Below are positions 11,895 through 23,240 of a DNA stretch of 64,000 nucleotides, in pieces. Where the stretch lies: NCBI GenBank assembly GCA_038496675.1, contig CM076651.1:24959712-25023711 (forward strand), written 5' to 3'. The DNA is from Rachycentron canadum (taxonomy: Eukaryota > Chordata > Actinopteri > Carangiformes > Rachycentridae). Below the pieces are notes generated by a model that worked only from the letters and a program-made list of their open reading frames with translations, was not told the origin of the DNA and ran no database searches. The position numbers and the translations under genes were made by a program. Within the stretch, counting starts at the first letter, position 1. Each line of letters begins with the position of its first letter.

Positions 11895-11952
11895 GCAGAG
11901 CCCATCGGCCCTGGAGGTCTGGACTCCTCTAGACCTCTGAAGGTGAGCTGTG
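11895..11952 (-). pseudogene. Tc1-like transposase 3' fragment
   Basis: Positions 11909-11950 repeat almost exactly the 3' part of the transposon at 14.7 kb ('GGAGGTCTGGACTCCTCTAG' and flank). On the minus strand the fragment reads FRGLEESRPPG, the same variant as in the 14.7-kb element. No terminal repeat is seen. It is a short relic of the same subfamily. Confidence 0.7.
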
Positions 11953-12508
11953 AGGGATTAAATGTAGTTCCTCTGTGATAGTCAGTGTTATGGGGGCAGA
12001 GTTTACAGAACATTGCTGACTGATCAATCAAAACTGTGTCAACTATTGTCCAGCTTCATTCACAAATGAAGATGGTCAACATTAATCTTATGATGAGGGG
12101 TAGAAATGTATTCACCTTTATTATGTCTTCAGACTTCCAAGTGGTTTAAAAACAGAGCCAGGTAAAGAGAAACAAAGAGAGTGTGTGGAAATAGACAATT
12201 CAACTGCCAACATTATGTATGTATCTGAGATGCATAAGTACTGAACCAGTATCCACTAATGGAGCCTTGAGTTTAGGCCAAAAATGAGTGTCAGGTTGCA
12301 GAAGTCTGGTGAAATTCTGTTTAACTTCACTGCCCCTGACTCACACCAAGGCTTCAGCCCTGACTGACACTGAGTCATGTGGCATCACTGGAAAGTGTTT
12401 ATCAGACTAGACACAGCTGGAAACATTCATGGCCTTTGTCACATATGCAGTAATACTCTCCAGCATCTGCAAACACACTGATATGTAAAATCCAGTGTTG
12501 ATGTTTTA
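11953..12508. other. Unique noncoding sequence
   Basis: No feature is recognised. Confidence 0.5.
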
Positions 12509-12695
12509 GGGGGTGTGGCTTTCATGTGACTGACAGACTGTACCACCCAATCAGGATAGAGTACAGAGCAGGTCAGATCCACCCAAATATGGTTTCTTCT
12601 GGTTTCAAATAAACCAAGATGAAAAATGACAAACTAGAGGCTTCAGAACAGCAGCTCACAGACCGATGGGTGACGTCACGGTGGGTTAACATTTG
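12509..12695 (-). repeat. Dispersed repeat family A, copy A4 (5' end only, inverted)
   Basis: The copy matches A3 and A5 over 'GACTGTACCACCCAATCAGG', 'AGAGTACAGAGCAGGTCAG' and the end block 'CAGCAGCTCACAGACCGATG'. The rest of the element is missing. It is the only copy in the window that keeps the terminal palindrome TGACGTCA intact. Confidence 0.82.
12671..12678. promoter_or_regulatory. CRE palindrome TGACGTCA inside repeat A4
   Basis: An exact cAMP-response element, embedded in GTGACGTCAC. In A5 the same place reads TGACATCA on the plus strand, and in A3 it is further decayed. The palindrome was therefore probably part of the family's ancestral sequence. Activity is inferred from the motif alone. 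Confidence 0.35.
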
Positions 12696-14285
12696 GTCTA
12701 AATGAAAGAAGGGCAACTCATATTTCGTATTCTAAACAGCTAACTGTAGTACATGGATTCTGCGTCTTCCCAACATTGGTAAAATTGGTACATTTCCTCT
12801 TTAATTTGCAGATTGTTTCATTTCACTTATGTAATAAAACAGAAATAAAAAGCCACTGTATTCACATTTAATGAAACGTTGCTCTGTGTTCAATTAAAGA
12901 AAGAACAACAGGAAATCTGTGTTGTTTCCTTGTGTAAGAAAATCCTTTAAAAAGGTAACTTTTAATTCCTGGTTCTTGTGGTTCCATAGATCAGGAAACT
13001 GTTTGGAAAAATGTGTTTCCATTTCCATTGTTTTCTACTGTATCTGCACGAGGCAACAACAGTATGGTTTAAGTTGGGAAAAGATCAGTGTGATGACCAA
13101 TAAAGTATAGCTAAGGTATTTTTAGGGTTTGTCTCTTCAAACTTTTAGAGTTAAAGTGTTCAACATGCCTAATCATCAACCCTCCATCTCCACCCTCTCT
13201 TTTGCTACTCTATATTTGACACACCACCTCCTGCATAATTACATTTCCATTGCAGGTAAAACATTAAATCTTCCAAAATAAAAGTAATTCCTTAGCTGCA
13301 GAAACCACAGACAGCTGTGTACAGCCCCAGTGTGTGTTACAGTGCTTCTACTGGCAGGGAATATTAGGGCAGGATCTGGGTGACTAGAAGTGGGTTACGA
13401 GGCTATACGGTCCCTGGGCTCATCTTCGTCCCCACCCTGATTCCTTGCCTCACTGTGAATGCCTGGGAACTGGGTGAGGGATATAATGTAGCCAAGAGCA
13501 TGCCAGGGCAGGGTGGTGGCCTGTCTGCATGGGGTGGGAGGGGTTGCATCTAAAGGGACAAACTCAGTGACCCTGCCTTGACGGATGTAGCTGGCACACA
13601 TTTATGTCAGCGTGTAATGATTTATTAATGGGGCCATTAGAAACTGTCATGGACCCAATATTAGGGAGGGAGTATCAATCAATGTCAATGTGTAGGGGTT
13701 TCAGTGTATCCTCAGTAACATCCTGTGGGCGTTTCAGGCATTGCTATGAGGTTATTGGTTGACGATAAAAACATATTATCTCTTTACTTTCTGAAGATAC
13801 TAGCATTTTCTCCACTTGCCCTTTTCTCCCTCCCTCTCTTTTTCCACTCCTCTCTCTCTCTCCCTCTGCAGAGGATTTTCTGACACATGCAGAGCCTTGG
13901 ATCTGAATGACAAGCACGGTCAGCACGAGTTAGAGAGGCAGGGTGGGGGTGGGTGGGTGTTTGATGACGCTGCCTGCATCATCACTGCCTCTCTATGCAA
14001 GCAGCCCATCCACATCGACATCTGCATCTCACCCCCTTCCTCTCTCTCCCCCTTTCGTCATACTACACCTTGGTAGCCTTTATGTATGATTCACACTCTC
14101 TGGTAAGCACTAAGCCTCCTCTGCCTCACAACAGAGCATGATTGGGATGAATGGAGGAAGGATGCTCCAGGGAGAAGCTGGCTGTTCTTACTCACTGGCC
14201 GACCACCCTTTGCATCAGCAACGCATTCTCTGACGTCAGCACAATCCCTCTCCTGCGTAATCATGCATAGTTCATCAGTACAAGG

Positions 14286-14296
<11 letters not shown>
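12696..14296. other. Unique noncoding sequence
   Basis: Contains a pyrimidine-rich stretch at about 13807-13870 and a candidate regulatory block near 13.6 kb, listed separately. No exon is recognised. Confidence 0.5.
13585..13680. promoter_or_regulatory. Candidate conserved noncoding element
   Basis: A repeat-free block with closely packed homeodomain-type sites. TGATTTATT (13618-13626) resembles the PBX-HOX composite TGATTTAT and is followed by TTAATGGGGCCATTAG. I cannot measure conservation. The call rests only on motif density and lack of repeat character. Confidence 0.2.

Positions 14297-14352
<56 letters not shown>
14297..14352. repeat. (CA)n microsatellite
   Basis: About 28 CA units, preceded by CGCGCG. 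Minus-strand CV-repeat peptides drawn across it are artefacts. Confidence 0.97.
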
Positions 14353-14354
<2 letters not shown>

Positions 14355-14634
14355 GTAGCCTGCAGCAGCTTCAGTGTGTGCTGAATATTAGCGTAGCTTC
14401 GCAATGACATTTATCTGGAAATGTCTTAGACACATGACACTGTTAGATATGTGTCCTTGAGCTTTTCAATAAGGAGGAAAATCTTCATCATCTCTCATAT
14501 AAAGACAAAAACGTCTTTGTTTATCACAGCGACATCTAAACCAGGAGTTTTTAAACCCTGACACTGTGGGCCCCTCCTCTGATAACTGAAGGTATCGGGA
14601 GAATCTTTTTTCTATGATTTCTAAGTGATCATTT

Positions 14635-15687
14635 TATTCAATCTGCCATAACATTATGACCACCTCCCTAATATTGTGTAGGTCCCCTCCAGCCCTGACC
14701 CTGGAGGTCTGGACTCCTCTAGACCTCTGAAGCTGAACTGTGGTATCTGGACCCAGGCGTTAGCAGCAGATCCTTTAAGTCCTGAAGTTGTGAGGTGAAG
14801 CCTCCATGGATCAGACTTGTTGGTCCAGCTCATCCCACAGATGCTGGACTGGACTGAGATCTGGGGAATTTGGAGCCAAGTCAACACCTTGAACTGGTTG
14901 TTGTTCCTCAAAGCTCCTGAACCATTGTTGCAGTGACAGGGAGCATTATCCTGCTGAAAGAGGCCACTGCCATTAGGGAAGACTGTTTCCATAAAGGGGG
15001 GGACTTGGTCTGAACCATGTTTAGGGAGGTGGGACGAGTCAAAGGAACATCCACATGAATGGACCCAAGATTTCCCAGCAGAACATTGACCACAGCATCA
15101 CACTGACTCCACCAGCTGCTCTTCTTCCCATAATGCATCCTGGTGTCATGTCTTCCCCAGGTAAGAGACACACACACACCTGATTATCCACATAAAAGAA
15201 AACCTGATCCCTCAGACCAGACCACCTTCTTCATTGCTCCATGGTCCAGTTCTGATGCTCCTGTGTCCATTGTAGGATCTTCTGGTGGTGGACAGGGGTC
15301 AGCATGGACACCCTGACCGGTCTGAGGCTACACAGCCCCAAACACAACAAACTGTTACTCTGTGTGTTCTGACACCTTTCTATCACCAGCAGGATCTTCT
15401 TCAGCAGTCTGAGCTCCAGTAGCTCTTCTGTTGGATCAGACCACAGGGTCCAGGCTTCACTCCCCACCACCATCACTGAGCCTTGACCCCTGACCCTGTC
15501 TGTGGTCCAGTGGTTTTCCTTCCTTGGACCACTTCTGGTAGGTCCTGACCACTGCAGCCCAGGAACATCCCACAGAGCTGCAGTGTTGGAGAAGCTCTGA
15601 CCAGTCGTCTACACAACACAATTAGACAGTTATCATTGTTACTCACTTTACCTGTCAGTGGTCATAATGTTATGGCTGATGTCTGTA
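14635..15687 (-). mobile_element. Degenerate Tc1-like (Tc1/mariner) transposon
   Basis: The ends are inverted repeats: CCATAACATTATGACCAC (from 14645) and GTGGTCATAATGTTATGG (to 15676), with TA dinucleotides nearby as expected for Tc1/mariner insertion. The minus strand encodes remnants of a DD34E transposase in several frames. In order these are LRPVRVSMLTPVH with WTQEHQNWTMEQ (about 15.3 kb), GSIHVDVPLTR (15.05 kb), GSGLFQQDNAPCH (14.95 kb), PDLSPVQHLWDELDQQV (14.85 kb) and GTYTILGRWS (14.67 kb). The middle catalytic Asp of QQDNAPCH is present. The usual WSDES has become WSEGS, and the usual NPIEHLW has become SPVQHLW (14844-14846), so two catalytic acidic residues are lost. A 1-nt deletion after WTMEQ gives a frameshift and there are in-frame stops. 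It is dead but structurally nearly complete. Confidence 0.92.
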
Positions 15688-16561
15688 TGATACTGAATCT
15701 AAACTTCCTGATTTTTTTACAGAACCAGCATGCACCTGCCCCCCCCTTCAACACAAATTATATAGGGTGTGCCTCATGAGGACAATCCCTGATCAAGAGC
15801 GGAATAAACATTTCAACACAACACACAGAAATCTCTTTGATTTTATGAATGTCAGCACTAAACCACATGCTTGTAACCATTTGAGCGAAAACACTCAAAT
15901 AATTTATCATCACATGGAACAGATTTTCTCCTCTTCACTTATGAATGATAATCACATTCATGAGATGAATCATGATGAGGCTCACATTTGAAGACACAGC
16001 TCTCGTCCACCACATGGGGACTGAACACATGTGCTGCTCCTCTGTAACCTTGGCGGCGTAGCATTGGAAGTATCGATTGCATCACATTAAGCTTCGCTGC
16101 ACACGTCACCGCTGTCCACATGCTGCATGCGCACTGTGCACACTGTAGATGACTTGTCCGGGCTGTTACGGTCAGACAGGACATGGACAGCTGCGTGTAT
16201 GTGTGTGTAAATGTCGTCTCCACAGGGCCAGTTAACACATCCGATGAAGATCAGCTGGAACTCTGGCCCAGCACACAGGATGTTCCCAGCATGCCCTAAG
16301 CTCCCAGGAGGCTACAGAGGTCAAAAAGGACAGTCCTCTGTACTGCTGGCCTTTTGAATAAATAATGAAGAATAAAGCAAATCAGACTCTGAATGACTCG
16401 CACACTGTTACTCCAAGAAATTACAATAATATATTGTACTTTTCAAAGCTCAATTATCTGACCGATGTTTTTATTATTTTATTTAGTTTGGAAGATGTTC
16501 AGTGTCATGCATGAGGATATTTTAACGTGTGGACATGGAGAGCTGGAGATCACATGTAGCA
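15688..16561. other. Unique noncoding sequence
   Basis: The part around 16000-16200 is richer in CpG than its surroundings. A 99-codon minus-strand frame there has no recognisable domain. No gene is called. Confidence 0.5.
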
Positions 16562-17184
16562 TGTCAGGTTCAAGGCTGTTTGAAAACTGAACAAGACTGG
16601 AACCACACAGATAGGGTAGTTTCATCAGTTTATTTCCACCACAAATGGTAATGCAGGATGATAAGATGAGTGGAGTGGGGTGAAGGGAAAGGTTGAGTTC
16701 ATAAGTCCGTCAGGGTTGTTGAGGGCTGACAGGGGGTTTGGGGTTTATCCAGTGCTGGAGCAGTCCAGAGCTGGCAGCTGTCGGGGTGGTACTGGGTGAT
16801 CCAGGATTGGAGTCGGCAGGGGCGACATGACTGGAGCTGGGATGACAGTAGGCAGGAACCGGCCCACAACGTGGCTTTACTGAGCATGGGAGTTCAAGTT
16901 GAACTGGAGTGTAGGAAACTGCAGGAAAGGCAGGGAACCAACAGGCAAAAATACTAGAGTCATGCAGTGACTGGAGAGGAAGACCAGGTTCTTCAGCAGG
17001 AGAGAGTGGCTTGTGGCAATTAATGAAATTTTCATCAAGTGAGCAGGAGAGAGGAAGTGGCTCAGCCACGTCCACCAGGAAACACACTCACATACATACA
17101 GACAGGCTCGATGGGTAACTAGAGACATACTCAGAGCAGGGAGGAGAAAACAGGAGAACACAGGGAAAACAACAGTTCGTAACA
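16562..17184 (-). mobile_element. Probable solo LTR of an LTR retrotransposon
   Basis: On the minus strand the 623-bp segment begins TGTTACGAAC and ends CCTGACA, the TG...CA form of LTRs with short inverted ends (TGTTA/TGACA). Near its 3' end it has GGTGGAAATAAACTG, containing a polyadenylation signal (16629-16634). This is followed by 'CTATCTGTGTGGTTCCAGTC', which I recall from U5-like ends of teleost Gypsy-type LTRs. Two minus-strand frames inside it (125 and 102 codons) are low-complexity P/S-rich and not genes. No matching second LTR or internal region lies in the window, and I found no clean target-site duplication. It is therefore either an old solo LTR or a different noncoding repeat. 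Confidence 0.55.
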
Positions 17185-17569
17185 TGAATGTAGGTTACAG
17201 TACATGCTAACAAGATCAGAGCTCAGTTTTTGTTAAATAAACAAACGTGTTTAATTTGTCAAATACAACATTTGTTTGGTCACATAATTGGTTTTTCACA
17301 AATCTGACAATTTAGTCTCTAACCTACAAAAAAAGCAGGACGTGTTTTGGTGTCATAGTACGAGTTTTCTCACAGATCATTCTGATAATATTAGTGAAAT
17401 GTCAAATATACTGCAGAACTGTAAGAATGAGATTGAGCACGTGAATATAGAAACATTAAAACCTCTGTGTTCATATTAATTAAGTTTGTATATAAGTTAG
17501 AGCTTTTGCAGATTGGCTGCAGAATGTATTTCATGGTTAAATGGAGGAGGTTTACAGGAGTGAAAAGTC
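17185..17569. other. Unique AT-rich noncoding sequence
   Basis: Nothing is recognised. Confidence 0.5.
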
Positions 17570-17801
17570 AATGATGCAGAGACCAGGCTGGGGAAAAGGT
17601 AGCAGAGGGTGGAGAGGTTAAAGAGAGAGGGCAAAGAAGAGTGAGGGTGTAAGAGGGCTTGATAAGAGGAGCAGAGTCAAAGAGGATGGAGTAATAGAGG
17701 ATGAAGAAAAGGGGATTAAGGGAGCAGGCTTGAGGCTCCGCTGAGTATCCATCAGAGCAGGAGGGGAGTAGGAGGGCTGCGCTGCAAGGAAGTGATGGGA
17801 G
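17570..17801 (+). repeat. Purine-rich low-complexity stretch running into a gap
   Basis: The plus strand is strongly biased to A and G (repeated GAGGGTGGAGAGG, AGAGAGAGGGCAAAGAAG style text). The opposite-strand frames read as S/L/P-rich peptides, which is the usual artefact of such sequence. Confidence 0.75.
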
Positions 17802-18182
17802 NNNNNNNNNNNNNNNNNNNNNNNNNNNNNNNNNNNNNNNNNNNNNNNNNNNNNNNNNNNNNNNNNNNNNNNNNNNNNNNNNNNNNNNNNNNNNNNNNNN
17901 NNNNNNNNNNNNNNNNNNNNNNNNNNNNNNNNNNNNNNNNNNNNNNNNNNNNNNNNNNNNNNNNNNNNNNNNNNNNNNNNNNNNNNNNNNNNNNNNNNNN
18001 NNNNNNNNNNNNNNNNNNNNNNNNNNNNNNNNNNNNNNNNNNNNNNNNNNNNNNNNNNNNNNNNNNNNNNNNNNNNNNNNNNNNNNNNNNNNNNNNNNNN
18101 NNNNNNNNNNNNNNNNNNNNNNNNNNNNNNNNNNNNNNNNNNNNNNNNNNNNNNNNNNNNNNNNNNNNNNNNNNNNNNNNNN
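17802..18182. other. Assembly gap (381 N)
   Basis: Undetermined bases. The gap sits between purine-rich sequence and an 18-base G run, and is the same length as the gap at 59.07 kb. Confidence 0.98.
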
Positions 18183-18200
18183 GGGGGGGGGGGGGGGGGG
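18183..18200 (+). repeat. G18 homopolymer at gap edge
   Basis: Eighteen G residues directly follow the gap. This could be a real poly-purine or quadruplex-forming tract that blocked sequencing, or an assembly artefact. Confidence 0.8.
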
Positions 18201-19839
18201 AAGAAGAAGCAGGTCTGAACATATGGGGAGTACAGAGGAAGTGGATCCATTTGTGTGACTTAATATACACCACAGCTGAAGGTCAACACACCCACAATGT
18301 TTTGCAGACGCACACATACACAATGCATGCACTGCAGGGAGGGGAAGCAGAGGATGCTTCCTGGTGTAATAGGCAGTCACTGGGGAGCGCAGGATGTAGT
18401 GAAGAGCGCGACGGATGCGTGTAAGAACGTCTCTGAATAACGGATGAAACAGAAGAGGGAAGACTGCCAGAGGCAAGGATGTGTGGCCACTGAGGGCTTG
18501 TGTTGTTAACACTGCTCATAATGGCGTCTGACATCATAGCAGCACTGTGATATCAATGGATTTTCCTAATGATAAATCAGATGCAGTGTGTCTGCAAGAC
18601 ACAGAAAAGTGATATATTTGGCTGGTATATCAGAACTAAATAACTCAACATTGATGTCTGTTTACTAATTATATGATTCTCACATGAGCTACATTGTCAC
18701 TAAAACCCAAGACTCCTGACAACATGCTCCAACCCATGAGTACAGTTCTTACTAGATTAGTACATGAATACTCAGTACTCACCCTTTACCAAACTCAACC
18801 TTCACTTCTCAACTACACACCTGTAAAGTTCAGTCTCTTGTGTAGCTGTGAGACTCTGTGATTGTTGCTCCTGTTGGTGTCGGAGCCTCCATGTGAGACG
18901 CTCTGGTCCGTGATTGTGTATTTTTGTACCTTATTCTGGGGCTGCAGCTCAGCGTTTCATCCCTGAGAACAATGTAGCTGCAGTGTGTCTGGATTAACTG
19001 CACCATGCTGGGAAGACCTGTCACATAGGTCTGTTTTCAGTGTTTGTGCTCGGAAAGAGGAAACCTTTTCCACTGCCAATGTTTATGGGTCTTTTTTGAC
19101 CTGTGTATACTAACAGTGGGGCAACCCACTGGGTGCCTCCAGGGCCACATTTTACCATGATGACACACACACACAGTGAAAACAAACCAGCCACACGCTG
19201 TCATGTCCGTGTATTTCTGTATAAAAATCAAGTGCTATCTATTTTCATGGTCTTTATCAGTGAAATATGACACGTTGCAGACCCATCTATAAATTCAGAA
19301 GCATTAATTAATAAACAGTAGAAATCTGATTTAGGCACTTGCCCTGTTGTGCTCATCTTATTTCAGTTGTGCGTCTGTCAGAGATAGATCTGCTGATGTT
19401 GAAAAAAGTGACAGGACTTTGCTTCCACAACCCCTCAGACATAACGGCTGGAGTGAAACTGTGAGAACAGGCAGGCCAGCATGTCTACAGGTAACTACAG
19501 TTATAAAAATGTAAGTCAGCAGGCAAACTACAGGAATATTTGTGGGTGAATGTTACCTGATGTGTCTCAGGCTGAGGTCAGACAATGAACAGAATGTTAG
19601 TGAAAAAGCAGCTTCTCAGTGATTAGTTCCACAGGCTGCAATAACATCAGGTGAGCAAGAACAACAGTGGGCAACTGTGTTCAGTTTGATTGACTGATTT
19701 ACTGAGGAGAGCGAGTCCTTTCATTATTACTAAGAGAAGAGTGACATCCACCACTTTTCCACCGACCCGAGTACAGCACCTGTGACAATGGTTCACAACG
19801 ACAATCAACAATGGTAACAGTTCAACAAGTGTTGAAATT

Positions 19840-19893
19840 ATAAGTGTAATAGTATGATTTTGATCTGTGTAACATTACACAGATTACACTTAT
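19840..19893. repeat. Nested inverted repeats
   Basis: An inner palindrome ATCTGTGTAA-CA-TTACACAGAT (19863-19884) lies within an outer pair ATAAGTGTAAT (19840-19850) and ATTACACTTAT (19883-19893). Both pairs are exact reverse complements. The right arms overlap by two bases, so both stems can form with a 12-nt asymmetric bulge. Confidence 0.8.
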
Positions 19894-22299
19894 TTGGGAA
19901 AACTGAGGGCATAGATACAACAAAGACATCACAAAGTTACAGAGGTCCTGATGAGTGGTTTGAGGCTCAGTTTCTGAACACAGACTGTGAGCATTTCTCT
20001 GTGGACCGAGACCTTTGATACTTTCACTGTATTAACCCTCTGAACGCCAAAGTTCAAAGAGCCACAGAGATGTGCGCCAAAGTTCAAAGTCCAACAATAA
20101 TACTGAATAAAACAAACGATAGTTCCAGAGCCAAATCTCATTTGTTTGTTTTCTCTACCAGTAGCTAGCACTTTGATTCTATCCCAAAATTACATCATGC
20201 GTTTGGTGCGATGGTGCAACAGTGCAATGATGATAGTGACAGTGCATAGTTTTTCTCATTTACAGTTTATCTCTAACCACTTTCAAGCCTTTTGAAATCT
20301 TGATGTCAAAATCCAGTAGTTTGTTCAAACAAAGGTTTTATATAGAACCTAGAGCTGCTTTATAATCACAGACCATATCGGGATTTACCTTTATACAATA
20401 TGGGACCTTTAAAGGTTTAAGGTTTTTGTTTTTATTTATCCTTCATATTTTCCATAAATTCTGGCTCTGAACTTTGAAATGACTTTGGTAAAGGGGAGTC
20501 CAGCATATTTTGTCAGTTTCATTTTTATCTTTTTTTTTTACCCTCAGAATTCAATTTTGCTTTTGCTATTGTACTTCTTACTGACTGCCTATAACTGCCT
20601 GACCAGTGAAATGGACTGGTATGAACTGGAGCCTGTGGTGGTTTGCTGTTCCTCAATCTTCCTCTCCACTGGTTTGGGACCAGGTGTGACCAGTGGAATT
20701 TCATTTGCCTCCTGCGTTCAATCATTCAAAGAGCTAATTTCAGGGACTGTGGAGAGTTCATCTGTCCACACCAACAGATCACTCTTCAAAAGAGACACAT
20801 TTTTGAAGCGTGTGTGCGTACGTGAGCGTGACATGACACTAAAAGCAGAAACCAGCTCTCGCTCTTTGCCATTGGCCAGAGAACATCAGGTGTGATGACT
20901 GTTGTATTAAACTGCCCTGGCAGCCATCGCTTGTGCCCCCACCCCCTAACTAGTACACACACACACACACGCAATACAGAAACATAATGAGCTGAGACCT
21001 ATTAAAAATCAATTTTATAGCTGCTTCCCCCGCTCTCTTTATGTTCCGGTCCAACAGCGAAACCATTGCCTGGATTGCCCAAAGCATTAAAAGGAAGGGG
21101 GAGAGAAGCCCTGATGGACAGACTGAACCCACAGTTACAGGTCAGGTGAAGTATGCATGTATGTGTGTATGATTAGTTGACTTATACAGCCTCATATAGA
21201 CACGTAAAAGGCCCAAGTCAGTTGAATCAACAGACACTTCAGAGCGAGCTGTTTGTGATGTCTCTCTTGAACTTGACTCACTGATATCAGAGCTCTTACA
21301 TTTTCAAAAGTATTAGTTTGAATCACTGTAACTGGAAAAAAAAACCATGTAACCTAAGTTGAAATGTATTGTGACTGTAGTTGCACCAGATTTTGCTCCA
21401 CATTCAATTCTACGAGGAGCCAAGAGACACATCTGCTAACTGAGCAGAGAGGGAGGGAGTGCAAGGGCATGAATGGAGGCTAATGAAAGTAAACGGGTAT
21501 AACTTTCAACTTTTAACATTCATTGAATTACTGTTGGTTGCCTGCTAGCCATGCTACCTCCCACGTTTTCAATCCTGCTAAGCTTTCTTCATTTTTTACT
21601 CCAGCAGAGAGGTAATTTCTTCATCAGGTCCCCTCATTTGTAGACAGTGAAGAAAACACTCCTCGTGGACCACCATGCGGAGCTTTTCGTACGCTAGTTA
21701 GTTCTCAAATCAATTAGTGCATGGGCATTACGGTGCCTTGTAGGCACTAATAAAATGGTTCTACATTTGTATACAGTTATATTTTTGGGGCCAGTCCTGC
21801 ATGTCCCACGAGGACTGAGTGAGTAGGTGTGTTTCCATTAACCTGCTCCATGCGCAATTTGAAATTGTGAACTTTTAAGATGTTCTGTCCTTTACCCTAC
21901 TCTAATTTTCTCTCTCAGTGGTAATTTTTTTTAGTCAATACAGTTGAAATCATGGCACAGTCCTTGTTTTAATTTATCATTATTTATTGAACTAACTAAT
22001 TAGCTAAAGGACAACATTAAAGACGCAGAAGTCAGAACAGATATCCAACTAGGAAATCTACGGTATGGGGAATCACATTTTTAGCTATAACTTTTAATCC
22101 AAATGACACAAAGACTTCAAGCAGCTTAGCTGCTGGACACACAGTCCCACCATTTATCATGATATTCAAGAAAACACCATTGGATGCTAAGTTCTACCGC
22201 TTACTGACGTCATACAGAGAGCTAGGGACTGTTGAAATCCCAATCCCCAATACCACGAGGTGGGTCCAAGTCTCTACGACCTTCCAATCCAAAATTATT

Positions 22300-22452
22300 C
22301 CACAAAAACGCAAATCGGTCATCCTCCATACATATACATATCCTCGGTCATCATCATACTATTAAATAACCCTAACACACTCCTTAACCACTCCCCACTT
22401 CAGGCCAATCATAGCCCATCAATCTAATCTAATCATATCTAATCCTCAGGTT
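22300..22452 (+). other. G-poor, C/A-rich block of unknown origin
   Basis: The plus strand has very few G residues and many C residues, unlike its flanks. It contains CCTCGGTCATC / ATCGGTCATC repeats and a run of degenerate TCTAA units near 22415-22445. The skew recalls fish mitochondrial light-strand composition, but I recognise no mitochondrial gene in it. Confidence 0.35.
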
Positions 22453-23240
22453 AAGTTTAGGCCTAGACAAAGTGGTTCCCTTTATAGTAGACTGAAATTC
22501 AAATAAAAAGTGACACCTCTAATTTATGTATGTAAGAGGATAAGATATTTACAAATGATCAGAGAAAGGAAATATGTTGTTAAATGGGTTCCTGGAAAAA
22601 AAAAAAGCAAGGTGACATTGGAGGCCTACGCCTCGTGTGCACTTATCAGTTCATCTGTGCCATGCAGAAAAACAATGCTGCTATCGTACTGCGGAAGTTA
22701 ATCTCAGAGGGAAATTAACTGGAGTCTGGAAGTCTTTGTGTCTCTGTTTCTTTGTGTGTGTGTTTTCAACAGCTCACAGCTGACAGTTGCACAGTGTTTG
22801 TCTTTAACTTCATAAGCCTTATCATCTCTTCTTTCTGGTCTCATCTCACTAATGTGATTCAGCTGCAGGCTGATAATGGACATACTCCCTAGACGCACAC
22901 AAACACACACACTAAAACGGACACAGTGGAGAGTTGGCGACTGTCACCGTCTCATTATCAAAAAGCTTCGAAAATTGACTCAATATCAGCTAAAAGACAA
23001 GAAACTAAAAAAAAAAAAAGGAAGCCACCGTTATGAGTAATTTTTTTTCATCTGTGGAAACAAAAGATAGCGGAAGGGGCCGCATCTTAAATGACACAGT
23101 TTAAAAGTGTTGTGATCAAAGACAGAGACATATCCTGGTTCTGTTTCACTTCTTTTCTTTGAGGCCTGAGTTGTTTTGTAGTATAAAGAAATGGAGGATT
23201 GAATGACGCATGTGGCAGGCAGTAAGGGATTAGTACAAAA

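Larger units (their letters stand above)
18201..23240. other. Unique noncoding sequence
   Basis: About 5 kb without a recognised gene. The longest frame (20479-20895, plus strand, 138 codons) begins with an F/L-rich segment encoded by T-rich DNA and has no domain, and a frame of that length is expected by chance. An inverted-repeat cluster (19.84 kb) and a G-poor block (22.30 kb) are listed separately. Confidence 0.5.

Noticed and set aside
16710..17185. Two P/S-rich minus-strand frames of 102-125 codons
   Set aside because: They lie wholly inside the probable LTR and have low-complexity composition.
17568..18512. 314-codon minus-strand frame
   Set aside because: Mostly Ns from the assembly gap, joined to translated polypyrimidine sequence.
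20479..20895. 138-codon frame with a hydrophobic N-terminal stretch
   Set aside because: The hydrophobic part is F/L/I encoded by T-rich DNA, and a few frames of this length are expected by chance.
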